A stretch of 50,601 nucleotides of DNA from Pelagibacteraceae bacterium. Its GTDB lineage: Bacteria; Pseudomonadota; Alphaproteobacteria; Pelagibacterales; Pelagibacteraceae. The translations under genes were made by a program, and so were the position numbers. Positions within the stretch are counted from its first letter, which is position 1, and the number at the start of each line of letters is the position of its first letter. Below are positions 19,175 through 26,350 of this stretch, piece by piece. The notes under the pieces were generated by a model, which had not been told where the DNA came from, did no database searches, and saw nothing but the letters and a program-made list of their open reading frames with translations. The stretch is from assembly GCA_008638125.1 (NCBI GenBank), contig VTPM01000003.1, forward strand, positions 1-50,601, read 5' to 3'.

Positions 19175-19918
19175 TTATTTGTTAAATTCGTTCCATTCAT
19201 CATCATCAGATGTGAATGTATTACTAATTTTTTTAGCTCTATTTTGCAAGTACAAGCTTTTTATGGCAGCATACATATCTAATGAATTTTTCTCTAAACT
19301 TTCTAAATTTTTAATATTATCTGCCCTAAAATCAACTGCTGATGCACCCATAACAGAAAAATAATCTATTTTACTTCCAGATATACTTAAAATTTCTTTT
19401 TCTCTAAGTGTTACTTGAGCAAATGGGTCAATTAAAGTATCCGCAACCATTCCAACAGTGTCCCTTATAGTCGTTGGCCCCAATATTGGCAGTACAAAAT
19501 AACATCCTCCGCTAATTCCATAAGCGCCTAATGTTTGACCAACGTCTTCCTGTTGATTTTTAAGACCAAGTTTTTCAGCTGGATTAGCAAAACCTAAAAT
19601 ACCTATCGTAGAATTTATCAAAAAGCTTGCTGTTGACTCCCCAGCAGATCTCCATTGACCTTGCAATAAATGATTTGGCACGGTTAATAAAGTAGCTAGA
19701 TTTGAAGTGAAATTTCCAGTTCCGTTTTTAATTGGTTCAGGTAATTTGCTATAGCCTTTAGCAATTGGTTTTAAAACAGCTTTATCAACTACTTGGTTGA
19801 ATTCAAATATACCTCTGCTTAATTTTTCAAAACATTCTTTCTCAGTCTCAGCACTTAAATTAGTGTTGAAGAGCAAAGTTCCAGCAGTGATTAAAATACC
19901 AAGATTTTTAAAATTCAT
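19175..19918 (-). CDS. mlaA: MlaA (VacJ) family outer-membrane lipid asymmetry protein, without lipobox
   Basis: Removes mislocalised phospholipids from the outer leaflet and hands them to MlaC. Matches the family across its length: FEFNQVVDKAVLKPIAKGY, LPEPIKNGTGNFTSNL, the RSAGESTASFLINSTIGILG helix region, LGAYGISGGCYFVLPILGP and TIRDTVGMVADTLIDP. MlaA is normally a lipoprotein, but here the N-terminal signal (residues 1 to ~23) ends NLSAETEKEC. The nearest Cys is six residues after the expected cleavage, so there is no [LVI]-[AS]-[GA]-C lipobox. It is probably a signal-peptidase-I substrate held by its own membrane helices. A slip in start-site choice does not explain this, because the Met start gives a good signal peptide. 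Confidence 0.92.
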   Translation of the reverse strand: MNFKNLGILITAGTLLFNTNLSAETEKECFEKLSRGIFEFNQVVDKAVLKPIAKGYSKLPEPIKNGTGNFTSNLATLLTVPNHLLQGQWRSAGESTASFLINSTIGILGFANPAEKLGLKNQQEDVGQTLGAYGISGGCYFVLPILGPTTIRDTVGMVADTLIDPFAQVTLREKEILSISGSKIDYFSVMGASAVDFRADNIKNLESLEKNSLDMYAAIKSLYLQNRAKKISNTFTSDDDEWNEFNK

Positions 19919-19987
19919 TAGGTTCTATATATACAAATTAACAATTAAATCTATTCTAAATAAGCCACTATTTTGTTGAATTTTTGA

Positions 19988-19993
19988 TATAAT
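19988..19993 (+). promoter_or_regulatory. TATAAT -10 element before the amidase gene
   Basis: A perfect TATAAT at 19988-19993 predicts transcription from about 20000, ten bases before the ATG at 20010. No convincing -35 sits 16-18 nt upstream, so this is a partial promoter call. Confidence 0.4.
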
Positions 19994-20009
19994 TTGGCAG
20001 TTAAAATTA

Positions 20010-20735
20010 ATGATAATCAATTCAATAAAATCTCCAAATCACTCTCAAAGAAAGAGAAGTAAAAAAAAAATTGAATTTATAATTATTCATTATACTGGAA
20101 TGCAATCTGAACGAGCATCTATTAAAAGATTGGTTAGCTCTAAAAGCAAAGTTAGTACTCATTATTTAATTAATAGAGATGGAGAAGTAGTAAAAATGGT
20201 TGATGAGAACAGAGTCGCTTGGCATGCTGGTAAATCTAAGTGGAAACATTTTAATAAATTAAATAGCACTTCGATAGGAATTGAACTTGTAAATAAAGGT
20301 CATGAATTTGGCTATCAATCGTTTCCAAAAGCTCAAATTCAAAAATTAGTTTTACTTTTAAAAACACTAGTCAAAAAATATAAAATTAAAAATACTAATA
20401 TTTTAGGTCATTCAGATATTGCCCCTTTACGAAAAATAGATCCAGGTGAAAAGTTTCCTTGGAATTATTTAATTAAAAATAAAATTGTATTTAAATATTC
20501 AGTAAATAAAAATATCGATTTAATGATTAATAATAAGAAAAATTATCGTAGTATTTTTTTTAAAAATTTATACAAAATTGGTTATAGATATTTTAATCAA
20601 AAAAAATCCTCAAAATATGATTCAAAAATTATTAAAGCATTCCAGCGGAGATATAGGCAGAATAAAATTGATGGGTTAATAGACAGGGAGTGTATTAATA
20701 TTAGCTATAATGTAGCTAATTCAATGAAAAATTAG
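20010..20735 (+). CDS. N-acetylmuramoyl-L-alanine amidase (AmpD/AmiD, amidase_2 family)
   Basis: Zinc amidase that cleaves the bond between N-acetylmuramic acid (or its anhydro form) and the stem peptide. The zinc ligands are H27 in FIIIHYTG, H134 in LGHSDIAP and D144 in KIDPGEKFPW; the 10-residue H-to-D spacing equals that of AmpD. Residues ~200-235 (KAFQRRYRQNKIDGLID) look like a degenerate peptidoglycan-binding domain of the AmiD type. No signal peptide or lipobox is present, unlike AmiD, so a cytoplasmic recycling role (AmpD-like) is possible despite the C-terminal domain. The gene is divergent from mlaA and followed by rnpB. Confidence 0.88.
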   Translation: MIINSIKSPNHSQRKRSKKKIEFIIIHYTGMQSERASIKRLVSSKSKVSTHYLINRDGEVVKMVDENRVAWHAGKSKWKHFNKLNSTSIGIELVNKGHEFGYQSFPKAQIQKLVLLLKTLVKKYKIKNTNILGHSDIAPLRKIDPGEKFPWNYLIKNKIVFKYSVNKNIDLMINNKKNYRSIFFKNLYKIGYRYFNQKKSSKYDSKIIKAFQRRYRQNKIDGLIDRECINISYNVANSMKN

Positions 20736-20756
20736 GCTTGATCTTTTACTCATAAA

Positions 20757-20762
20757 TATAAT
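20757..20762 (+). promoter_or_regulatory. TATAAT -10 element of rnpB
   Basis: A perfect TATAAT at 20757-20762 places the transcription start near 20769-20770, a few bases before the P1 stem of the RNase P RNA. The -35 region is inside the 3' end of the amidase gene and is weak. Confidence 0.55.
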
Positions 20763-20773
20763 AAAAACACATC

Positions 20774-21137
20774 GCTAGATAGTTGGCTTGTCGCTGTCAG
20801 CGTTAGCTGATAGAGGAAAGTCCGGGCTCCATAAAGACACAGTGCCAGTTAATGGCTGGCGAGGGTGACCTTAGGGACAGTGCCACAGAAAATAAACCGC
20901 CTTATCAAGGCAAGGGTGAAAAGGTGTGGTAAGAGCGCACCGGTTTTTTGGTAACAAAAAACGCATGGTAAACCCCACTGGGAGCAAGGCTAAATAGAGA
21001 CAACATTGCATTAATTTATTAATGCTAAAAACAGTCTTTAGTTCGTTGTCTGGGTTAGCTGCTTGAGTCTAAACGTGAGTTTAGATCTAGAGAAATGACG
21101 GTTTAAATGACAGAACCCGGCTTACAGACTATCTAGC
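20774..21137 (+). ncRNA. rnpB: RNase P RNA (bacterial class A)
   Basis: Catalytic RNA that matures tRNA 5' ends. The ends are set by the P1 stem: GCTAGATAGT at 20774-20783 pairs with ACTATCTAGC at 21128-21137. The universally conserved P4 strand GAGGAAAGTCCGGGCTCC is at about 20812-20829 and its partner CAGAACCCGGCTTACAG is near 21111-21127. Other conserved blocks are GGGTGACC, CAGTGCCACAGAAA (~20879), TAAACCCCACTGGGAGCAAGG and AGAGAAATGACGG. The length of ~364 nt is usual for type A. No clear intrinsic terminator follows: the CCTTAAACTTTAGGG stretch at ~21183-21197 pairs poorly although a short T-run follows it. Confidence 0.96.
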
Positions 21138-21219
21138 TCATCATTAATATTTTCAAAAAATACTCAATAAACAGGAATAAATCCTTAAACTTTAGGGTTT
21201 TTGACCAATAACTTACATA

Positions 21220-21248
21220 TTGACTATATATTTATAAACCCATAATAT
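21220..21248 (+). promoter_or_regulatory. Promoter of the division and cell wall cluster
   Basis: TTGACT (21220-21225), exactly 17 nt, then TAATAT (21243-21248): the best sigma-70 promoter in the window. Transcription would start near 21255, about 100 nt before mraZ. The -10 lies between the first and second CCCA boxes, so a protein bound to the boxes would block polymerase. Confidence 0.75.
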
Positions 21249-21262
21249 CCCATAAAAACCCA
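21239..21262 (-). promoter_or_regulatory. Candidate MraZ operator: three CCCA (TGGG) boxes at 10-bp spacing
   Basis: CCCA occurs at 21239, 21249 and 21259, exactly one helical turn apart; read on the minus strand this is TGGG-N6-TGGG-N6-TGGG. Known MraZ sites are direct TGGG-type repeats at 10-bp spacing upstream of mraZ. Here the boxes straddle the -10 and the predicted start site, just ahead of the mraZ gene itself, consistent with autorepression of the whole cluster. Orientation is opposite to that I recall for E. coli. Confidence 0.7.
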
Positions 21263-21309
21263 AATTGGAGTTTTATTGATAAAACAAAGTGAAAGAAACT
21301 TTAATAAAT

Positions 21310-21348
21310 ATGAATTTTACCCAGTCTTCCTTTGTGTTTTTAAATTAA
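21310..21348 (+). other. Twelve-codon leader ORF before mraZ
   Basis: ATG at 21310 opens MNFTQSSFVFLN, closed by TAA at 21346-21348, six bases before the mraZ ATG. It lies in the ~100-nt dcw leader. There is no Shine-Dalgarno and chance occurrence is quite possible; the position just before the first gene is the only support. Confidence 0.2.
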
Positions 21349-21354
21349 AAAAAA

Positions 21355-21819
21355 ATGTTTTTATCGAATTACGAGAACAAACTAGACAAAAAAGGGAGGG
21401 TTTCTGTGCCTGCTAGTTTTAGATCGCATTTGAGTTCTTTAGGATACAATGGATTTATTGCTTATCCCTCATTCAATCATTCTGCTTTAGAAGCTTGTTC
21501 ACAGGATAGAATTGAAAAACTTTCTAATACAATAGATTCATTAAATCCTTTTGAAGAAAAGAGAGATTATTTTGCAACTTCAGTTCTTTCTGAAAGTATT
21601 AATTTACAGTTTGATAGCGAAGGACGAGTTTTAATATCAGAAAAATTATTAGATCATGCAAAAATTAAAAATAATATTTTATTCGTAGGATTAGGAAAAA
21701 CTTTTCAAATTTGGGAACCAAAGAATTTTGATAAATTTAAAGTAGTTGCAAGAAAGAAAGCGTATCAAAATAGATCTAATTTAAAATGGGATAACAATCT
21801 AACAAGGGAGAAAATATGA
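21355..21819 (+). CDS. mraZ: Transcriptional regulator MraZ
   Basis: AbrB-like (SpoVT superfamily) DNA-binding protein that represses the division cluster in other bacteria. The two MraZ repeats are clear: [22 protein letters not shown] at the N terminus, with the DxxxR motif (DKKGR), and [10 protein letters not shown] around residues 86-95, followed by [15 protein letters not shown]. The length of 154 residues is typical. The ATG start is the family-typical MFLS; no Shine-Dalgarno is visible. It heads the cluster, overlaps ftsZ by 4 nt, and has the matching TGGG-type boxes over its promoter, so autoregulation is likely. Confidence 0.95.
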   Translation: MFLSNYENKLDKKGRVSVPASFRSHLSSLGYNGFIAYPSFNHSALEACSQDRIEKLSNTIDSLNPFEEKRDYFATSVLSESINLQFDSEGRVLISEKLLDHAKIKNNILFVGLGKTFQIWEPKNFDKFKVVARKKAYQNRSNLKWDNNLTREKI

Positions 21820-23279
21820 ACATAAGAATAGGAGCAGGTGAATTAAAAGAATTAAAACCAAGAATAATAGTTATGGGTGTTGGTGGAGCAGGTGGAAATG
21901 CTATTAACGCTATGATCGAAGCAGGTTTGCAAGGTGTGGAATTTGTAGCAGTCAACACTGATGCTCAGGATCTTAAGTTGAGCAAAGCAGATGCAAGAAT
22001 TCAAATTGGTGCAAATCTAACTAAAGGATTAGGAGCAGGTGCTAAGCATGACATAGGACAGGCTGCTGCAGACGAGTCTTTGAATGAAATAATTAATTTT
22101 TTAGAAGGTGCCAATATGGTTTTCATTACCGCTGGTATGGGTGGTGGAACTGGAACTGGTGCCTCAAGTGTTATTGCTAGAGCAGCTAGAGAATTAAATA
22201 TATTAACTGTTGGTGTTGTAACTTTACCTTTCTCTTACGAAGGACCAAAAAGAATGCGAAGAGCAATCGAAGGCATGAATGCTTTGAAAAAACATTTGGA
22301 CACTTCAATAGTTGTGCCTAACCAAAACCTTTTCAAAGTTGCGAGTGAAACAACAACTTTTGAAGACTCATTTCATTTATCAAACAATGTTTTAAAATTT
22401 GGAGTTCAGAGCATAACTGATTTAATGGTTAAGCCAGGAATCATAAATTTAGATTTTGCAGACGTTGAAACAGTAATGAGCTCAATGGGTAAAGCAATGA
22501 TGGGAACTGGAGAAGCCGAAGGAGAAAACAGAGCTTTAACAGCAACTGATATGGCTTTAAACAATCCATTAATTGACGATTATTCTCTTAAAGGTGCCAA
22601 AGGTTTATTGGTTAATATAACTGGTGGTAAAGACATTACTCTTTTTGAAGTTGACCAAGCCGTAAATAAAATAAGAGCTGAAGTAGATCCAGAAGCTGAA
22701 CTTATTTTTGGTGCAATCAAAGACGAGAGTTTGAATGGAAAAATGAGAGTGTCAATTGTAGCCACTGCTTTAGATGGTCAAATAGCAAGCACAAATGGTG
22801 TAGTGAATATGGTCAATCGTATTCAAAACAGAAATAGTGGTTATTCAGAAAATTTATTTTCAAAAGGACCAATTTTTTCTAACAACACTTACAATACGTC
22901 TATTAGTGGAGCTACAGCTTTAAAATTAGACGAACAATTTGATACAAACACTCACTCTCAGTCAGAGTCTTTTATTGAAATCAATAAGGAGCCTGAAATT
23001 CAAAGTGAAGCTAACGAGTTTGAGTCAAGTATTTCAACTTCAGAAGTTACAAGTGAGGAAACTCCATTTGAAATAGATTCAATAGAGCAAAGCACTGCTT
23101 CAAATGAGGAGCCGTTAAGTCTAGATGAAGAGTACACTCCTAAACTTTTTTCTGATGAAGGATCAAATTCAGACATAGAAAATACTTCTGAGATCGAAGA
23201 AAAGAAATTGTTTGAGCAAGAGAGCACTCAAGAAGATGATTTTGAAATACCTGCATTCTTAAGAAGACAGAAATTTTAA
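21816..23279 (+). CDS. ftsZ: Cell division protein FtsZ (relocated next to mraZ)
   Basis: Tubulin-like GTPase that forms the division ring. [14 protein letters not shown] is near residue 21, the tubulin signature GGGTGTG at 109-115, and the T7 synergy loop [11 protein letters not shown] near 207-217. The globular core ends near residue 320. An acidic, serine/glutamate-rich linker of ~150 residues follows, then the conserved C-terminal peptide EIPAFLRRQ, the docking site for FtsA and other partners. The length of 487 residues is within the alphaproteobacterial range. Unusually it directly follows mraZ (4-nt overlap) and precedes rsmH, whereas it normally lies between ftsA and lpxC. It would therefore be controlled directly by the MraZ-box promoter. 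Confidence 0.98.
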   Translation: MNIRIGAGELKELKPRIIVMGVGGAGGNAINAMIEAGLQGVEFVAVNTDAQDLKLSKADARIQIGANLTKGLGAGAKHDIGQAAADESLNEIINFLEGANMVFITAGMGGGTGTGASSVIARAARELNILTVGVVTLPFSYEGPKRMRRAIEGMNALKKHLDTSIVVPNQNLFKVASETTTFEDSFHLSNNVLKFGVQSITDLMVKPGIINLDFADVETVMSSMGKAMMGTGEAEGENRALTATDMALNNPLIDDYSLKGAKGLLVNITGGKDITLFEVDQAVNKIRAEVDPEAELIFGAIKDESLNGKMRVSIVATALDGQIASTNGVVNMVNRIQNRNSGYSENLFSKGPIFSNNTYNTSISGATALKLDEQFDTNTHSQSESFIEINKEPEIQSEANEFESSISTSEVTSEETPFEIDSIEQSTASNEEPLSLDEEYTPKLFSDEGSNSDIENTSEIEEKKLFEQESTQEDDFEIPAFLRRQKF

Positions 23280-23297
23280 TGAAGTATAAATATTCAA

Positions 23298-24320
23298 ATG
23301 AATATTTTAACATCATCACTGGAAACCAAACATTTTCCAGTGATGATAGAAGAAGTCATTAAAATTTGTAATCCAGAAAAAGGAAATAAAATATTTTTAG
23401 ACTGTACTTTTGGTGGTGGCGGTTACGCAAATGCTTTGTTAAATTTTCCTAATGTAAAAGTCATAGCTTTAGACAGAGATAAATCTGCAATAGAAAGAGC
23501 TAAAACATTAAAACAAGTTTTTCCCAAACAATTTTTTTTTCATAATGAAAAATTTAGCAATCTTGATAAAATTATTAATACAGAGGGTAAACCTGACGTA
23601 ATAATTTTTGATCTAGGTCTTTCTACTTTTCAATTAAAAGATTTAACTCGAGGTTTTTCTTTTAATGCTAAGGAAAAAATAGATATGCAGATGGGTTTAT
23701 CTAATATATCTGCTGAAGAAGTAATTAATAATTTTGGGGAAAATGAACTAAAAACAATTTTAAGAGTTTTAGGTGAAGAAAAAGAAGCAAGTAGGATCGT
23801 TAAAAATATTGTTAAATCGAGACAAATAAAAAAAATACAAAATGTTTCTGAGTTAGTTTCAATTATAGAAAAAAGTAAGAAAAAAGTTTTTAATAAAAAA
23901 ATCAATGTCTGTACTAAAACTTTTCAGGCTTTAAGAATTTTTGTAAACAAAGAAACAACAGAATTAATTGAAGGTTTAATTAAAGCTACTCAATTCATTA
24001 AATCTGGTGGAAAAATTATTGTAATTAGTTTTCACTCTATCGAAGACAAAATTGTTAAGTATTATTTTACTAACTACTCATCCAATCAATCTAATCCATC
24101 AAGATATTTACCTTATGAAAGTAAAAAAAAAGATAACTTTTTCGAAAAATATAAAAATAATTTTTTGACACCATCTAAAAATGAATTAGAAAAAAATAAT
24201 GCATCAAGATCAGCAAAATTAAGATTTGCTACGCGAAGTAAACAAGAATTTATTTATCCAACAGATTTCATAGAGAAATTTAATAAATATTTACAAGTAG
24301 AGAGTTACTATGCGCAATAA
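23298..24320 (+). CDS. rsmH: 16S rRNA (cytosine-1402 N4)-methyltransferase
   Basis: SAM-dependent methyltransferase (MraW) acting on C1402 of 16S rRNA in the decoding centre. It begins with HFPVMIEEVI, then the SAM motif LDCTFGGGGYANALL (~residues 35-49), VIALDRDKSAI, FDLGLSTFQLKD and SFNAKEKIDMQM. The late motifs are KTFQALRIFVNKE and ISFHSIEDKIVKYYF, with RSAKLRFATR near the C terminus. The length of 340 residues is normal. It starts 18 nt after ftsZ, the widest gap in the cluster, and ftsL begins in its last 11 nt. Confidence 0.97.
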   Translation: MNILTSSLETKHFPVMIEEVIKICNPEKGNKIFLDCTFGGGGYANALLNFPNVKVIALDRDKSAIERAKTLKQVFPKQFFFHNEKFSNLDKIINTEGKPDVIIFDLGLSTFQLKDLTRGFSFNAKEKIDMQMGLSNISAEEVINNFGENELKTILRVLGEEKEASRIVKNIVKSRQIKKIQNVSELVSIIEKSKKKVFNKKINVCTKTFQALRIFVNKETTELIEGLIKATQFIKSGGKIIVISFHSIEDKIVKYYFTNYSSNQSNPSRYLPYESKKKDNFFEKYKNNFLTPSKNELEKNNASRSAKLRFATRSKQEFIYPTDFIEKFNKYLQVESYYAQ

Positions 24321-24636
24321 AAGTATTTTTATATTTTTAATTTATTTATCTTTTTTTATTTTAATACCAATTATTAAAAATGAGACTAGACTAATAGAAA
24401 AAAAAATAGAGTCCTTTGAAAACAAAATAGTTTCATTGGAGAAACATTTGATAGAAGCAAGTTTAGAGTTTCAATATTTAAGTTCAGCTGAAAATTTATA
24501 TAAAACTATAAACAAAAATTTAGATTTAAAATATGAAAGCTTAGATGTTTCGCAAATTTATTCATCACTAGAAGCTTTTATTAATCAACAGAAACAACTG
24601 TCAAAAATTTCAACTAATGAAACACAAACAAAGTAA
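24310..24636 (+). CDS. ftsL: FtsL-like cell division protein
   Basis: 108-residue single-pass membrane protein. A short basic N terminus (MRNKS) is followed by a hydrophobic segment (IFIFLIYLSFFILIPII, residues ~6-22) and a predicted coiled coil rich in E/K/L heptads (ETRLIEKKIESFENKIVSLEKHL, shown here as positions ~26-48). This topology and its place between rsmH and ftsI identify it as FtsL; primary sequence conservation is low as usual for this family. FtsL joins FtsB and FtsQ to activate FtsWI septal synthesis. It overlaps rsmH by 11 nt and ftsI by 20 nt. Confidence 0.8.
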   Translation: MRNKSIFIFLIYLSFFILIPIIKNETRLIEKKIESFENKIVSLEKHLIEASLEFQYLSSAENLYKTINKNLDLKYESLDVSQIYSSLEAFINQQKQLSKISTNETQTK

Positions 24637-26350
24637 GAAAAAACTAATAAGTGAGAATCAAAAATCTTTTTTCTTTGAGGATTTTATCGAGCATAATAAT
24701 AAACAAAAAAAAAGTGTAAAATCTAATCTAACAGAAGACAGGTTTTATATTTTATTTAGTGTTTTCTTTTCTCTTATTTTAATTTTCTCAATATCTATTT
24801 TCAATATTTCAACTGAAGACACAAATCATAGAGTTATTAAAAAAAATAAACCATATTCCTCTCCTCTAAGAAGAGATGTTGTAGATCGAAATGGTGAATT
24901 GATTGCAAGAAACATTACAGCTTATCATGCTGCAATAAAATCTAGCCAAATCAAGAATAAAGAAAATTTTATTCTTAAAATTAAATTAAATTTTCCAGAT
25001 ATAAATTTAACCGAATTAAAAACGAATTTGGAAAATAAAAAATATTTTTATTTAAAAAAAAGGTTAACCGAGGAAGAAAAAAACAAGATCTGGGAATTTG
25101 GAGAAAAGGGAATTGTCATTGAACCATTTCAAAGCAGAATTTATCCTCACCGACAATTATTTAGTCATGTTTTAGGTCAAATCGATGATGATAACTATGG
25201 AATCTCAGGAATTGAAAAATACTTTGATAGAGAACTTAAAAATAATGAAAAATTAAATACCCCATTATCTCTAACGTTAGACTCAAATCTGCAATATTTA
25301 ATAAAAAAAGAGCTAAGTGAGGCTATGAATGATTTTAAAGCAAATGCTGCGGGAGGGTTGCTAATGGATGTTAACACTGGTGAAATTTTATCACTTGTCT
25401 CTTTACCTGACTATAATGTTAATGTTAGATCAGACATTTCAGATCTTAAGTATATAAATCAAATCACAAAAGGCGTTTATGAACTTGGGTCAGTTTTTAA
25501 AACTTTTACGTTAGCTCTTGCTTTAGAAGAAAATATTTTAACTCCAGAAACTATTGTAAGTAATATTACTAAAAAAGTTCAATGCTCAAAATATCAGATA
25601 GGAGACATACACGAATTTCCAGAAAGTATGTCTGCCCAAGATATTCTTATTCAATCCTCCAATATTGGAGCTTTATTAATTGCTAGAAAAATAGGCGAAG
25701 AAAAATTAAAAAATTTCATAGAAAAAATAGGTTTATTAAAAAAGCCAACTATTGAATTGGAAGAAATAGGTCAACCGCTAAGTTTTAATTGGGAGAAATG
25801 TAAATTAGAAACCGTATCTTACGGACATGGTATTACAACAACACCCTTACAAGCTGCTACAGCTTATGCAGCGCTAGCTAATGGAGGTTATTTGATCAAT
25901 CCTACTTTAGAGCTAAAAGAATTTAACAAAAAAGAAAGTAAGGAAAAAATAATTTCTGAACAAACAAGTAATGAAATTTTAAGCATCTTAAGAAAAGTAG
26001 TTACAGATGATAAGGGTACAGCGAGTTTTGCAAATATTTTTGGTTATGAAGTTGGAGGAAAAACCGGGACTTCAAAAAAATATTTTGATGAGAATAAAAA
26101 TTTAAACACTTTTATTTCAGTATTTCCCGTAAGTGAGCCGAGATATGTTTTTTTAGTCATTCTCGATGATCCTAAGGGAGCACCACACATTAAGTATAAT
26201 TATAAAGGACAAAAAATAAGCACCTCTAGAAATGAAGCTGGTTGGAATTCTGTGTATGTAGCAGGCAAAATAATAGAAAAAATTGGACCTATTTTAGCCA
26301 TAAACAACAACGAGGTTGACAAAACTCATGTTGTTAAAAAAAATAATTAA
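24617..26350 (+). CDS. ftsI: Septal peptidoglycan transpeptidase (penicillin-binding protein 3)
   Basis: Class B penicillin-binding protein that cross-links septal peptidoglycan together with FtsW. A cytoplasmic basic tail of ~45 residues precedes one membrane segment (ILFSVFFSLILIFSISIF, ~46-63). The non-catalytic domain has RRDVVDRNGELIARN, and RIYPHRQLFSHVLG follows. The transpeptidase motifs are S292-V-F-K295 (SxxK), S347-S-N349 (SxN) and K482-T-G-T485 (KTG). The length of 577 residues is normal. It lies between ftsL and the murE-murF fusion and overlaps both, so it is translated as part of a tightly coupled series. Confidence 0.97.
   Translation: MKHKQSKKKLISENQKSFFFEDFIEHNNKQKKSVKSNLTEDRFYILFSVFFSLILIFSISIFNISTEDTNHRVIKKNKPYSSPLRRDVVDRNGELIARNITAYHAAIKSSQIKNKENFILKIKLNFPDINLTELKTNLENKKYFYLKKRLTEEEKNKIWEFGEKGIVIEPFQSRIYPHRQLFSHVLGQIDDDNYGISGIEKYFDRELKNNEKLNTPLSLTLDSNLQYLIKKELSEAMNDFKANAAGGLLMDVNTGEILSLVSLPDYNVNVRSDISDLKYINQITKGVYELGSVFKTFTLALALEENILTPETIVSNITKKVQCSKYQIGDIHEFPESMSAQDILIQSSNIGALLIARKIGEEKLKNFIEKIGLLKKPTIELEEIGQPLSFNWEKCKLETVSYGHGITTTPLQAATAYAALANGGYLINPTLELKEFNKKESKEKIISEQTSNEILSILRKVVTDDKGTASFANIFGYEVGGKTGTSKKYFDENKNLNTFISVFPVSEPRYVFLVILDDPKGAPHIKYNYKGQKISTSRNEAGWNSVYVAGKIIEKIGPILAINNNEVDKTHVVKKNN

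Larger units (their letters stand above)
21138..21354. other. Intergenic regulatory region between rnpB and mraZ
   Basis: 217 nt without an evident gene. It holds the dcw promoter at 21220-21248, possibly a second weaker pair upstream (TTGACC at 21201 with TATATA at 21225, 18-nt spacer), the three CCCA boxes, a ~100-nt untranslated leader and a 12-codon leader ORF. It is the longest stretch in the window without a recognised gene or RNA. Confidence 0.7.

Noticed and set aside
21183-21200. Possible intrinsic terminator after rnpB (CCTTAAACTTTAGGG followed by T-run)
   Set aside because: The stem pairs only a few bases with a mismatch and almost no loop, so I cannot support it as a terminator.
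26316-26330. TTG at 26316 as start of the murE-murF gene
   Set aside because: A CGAGG directly abuts it, too close to act as its ribosome site, while the ATG at 26328 gives the family-like N terminus; kept only as an alternative.
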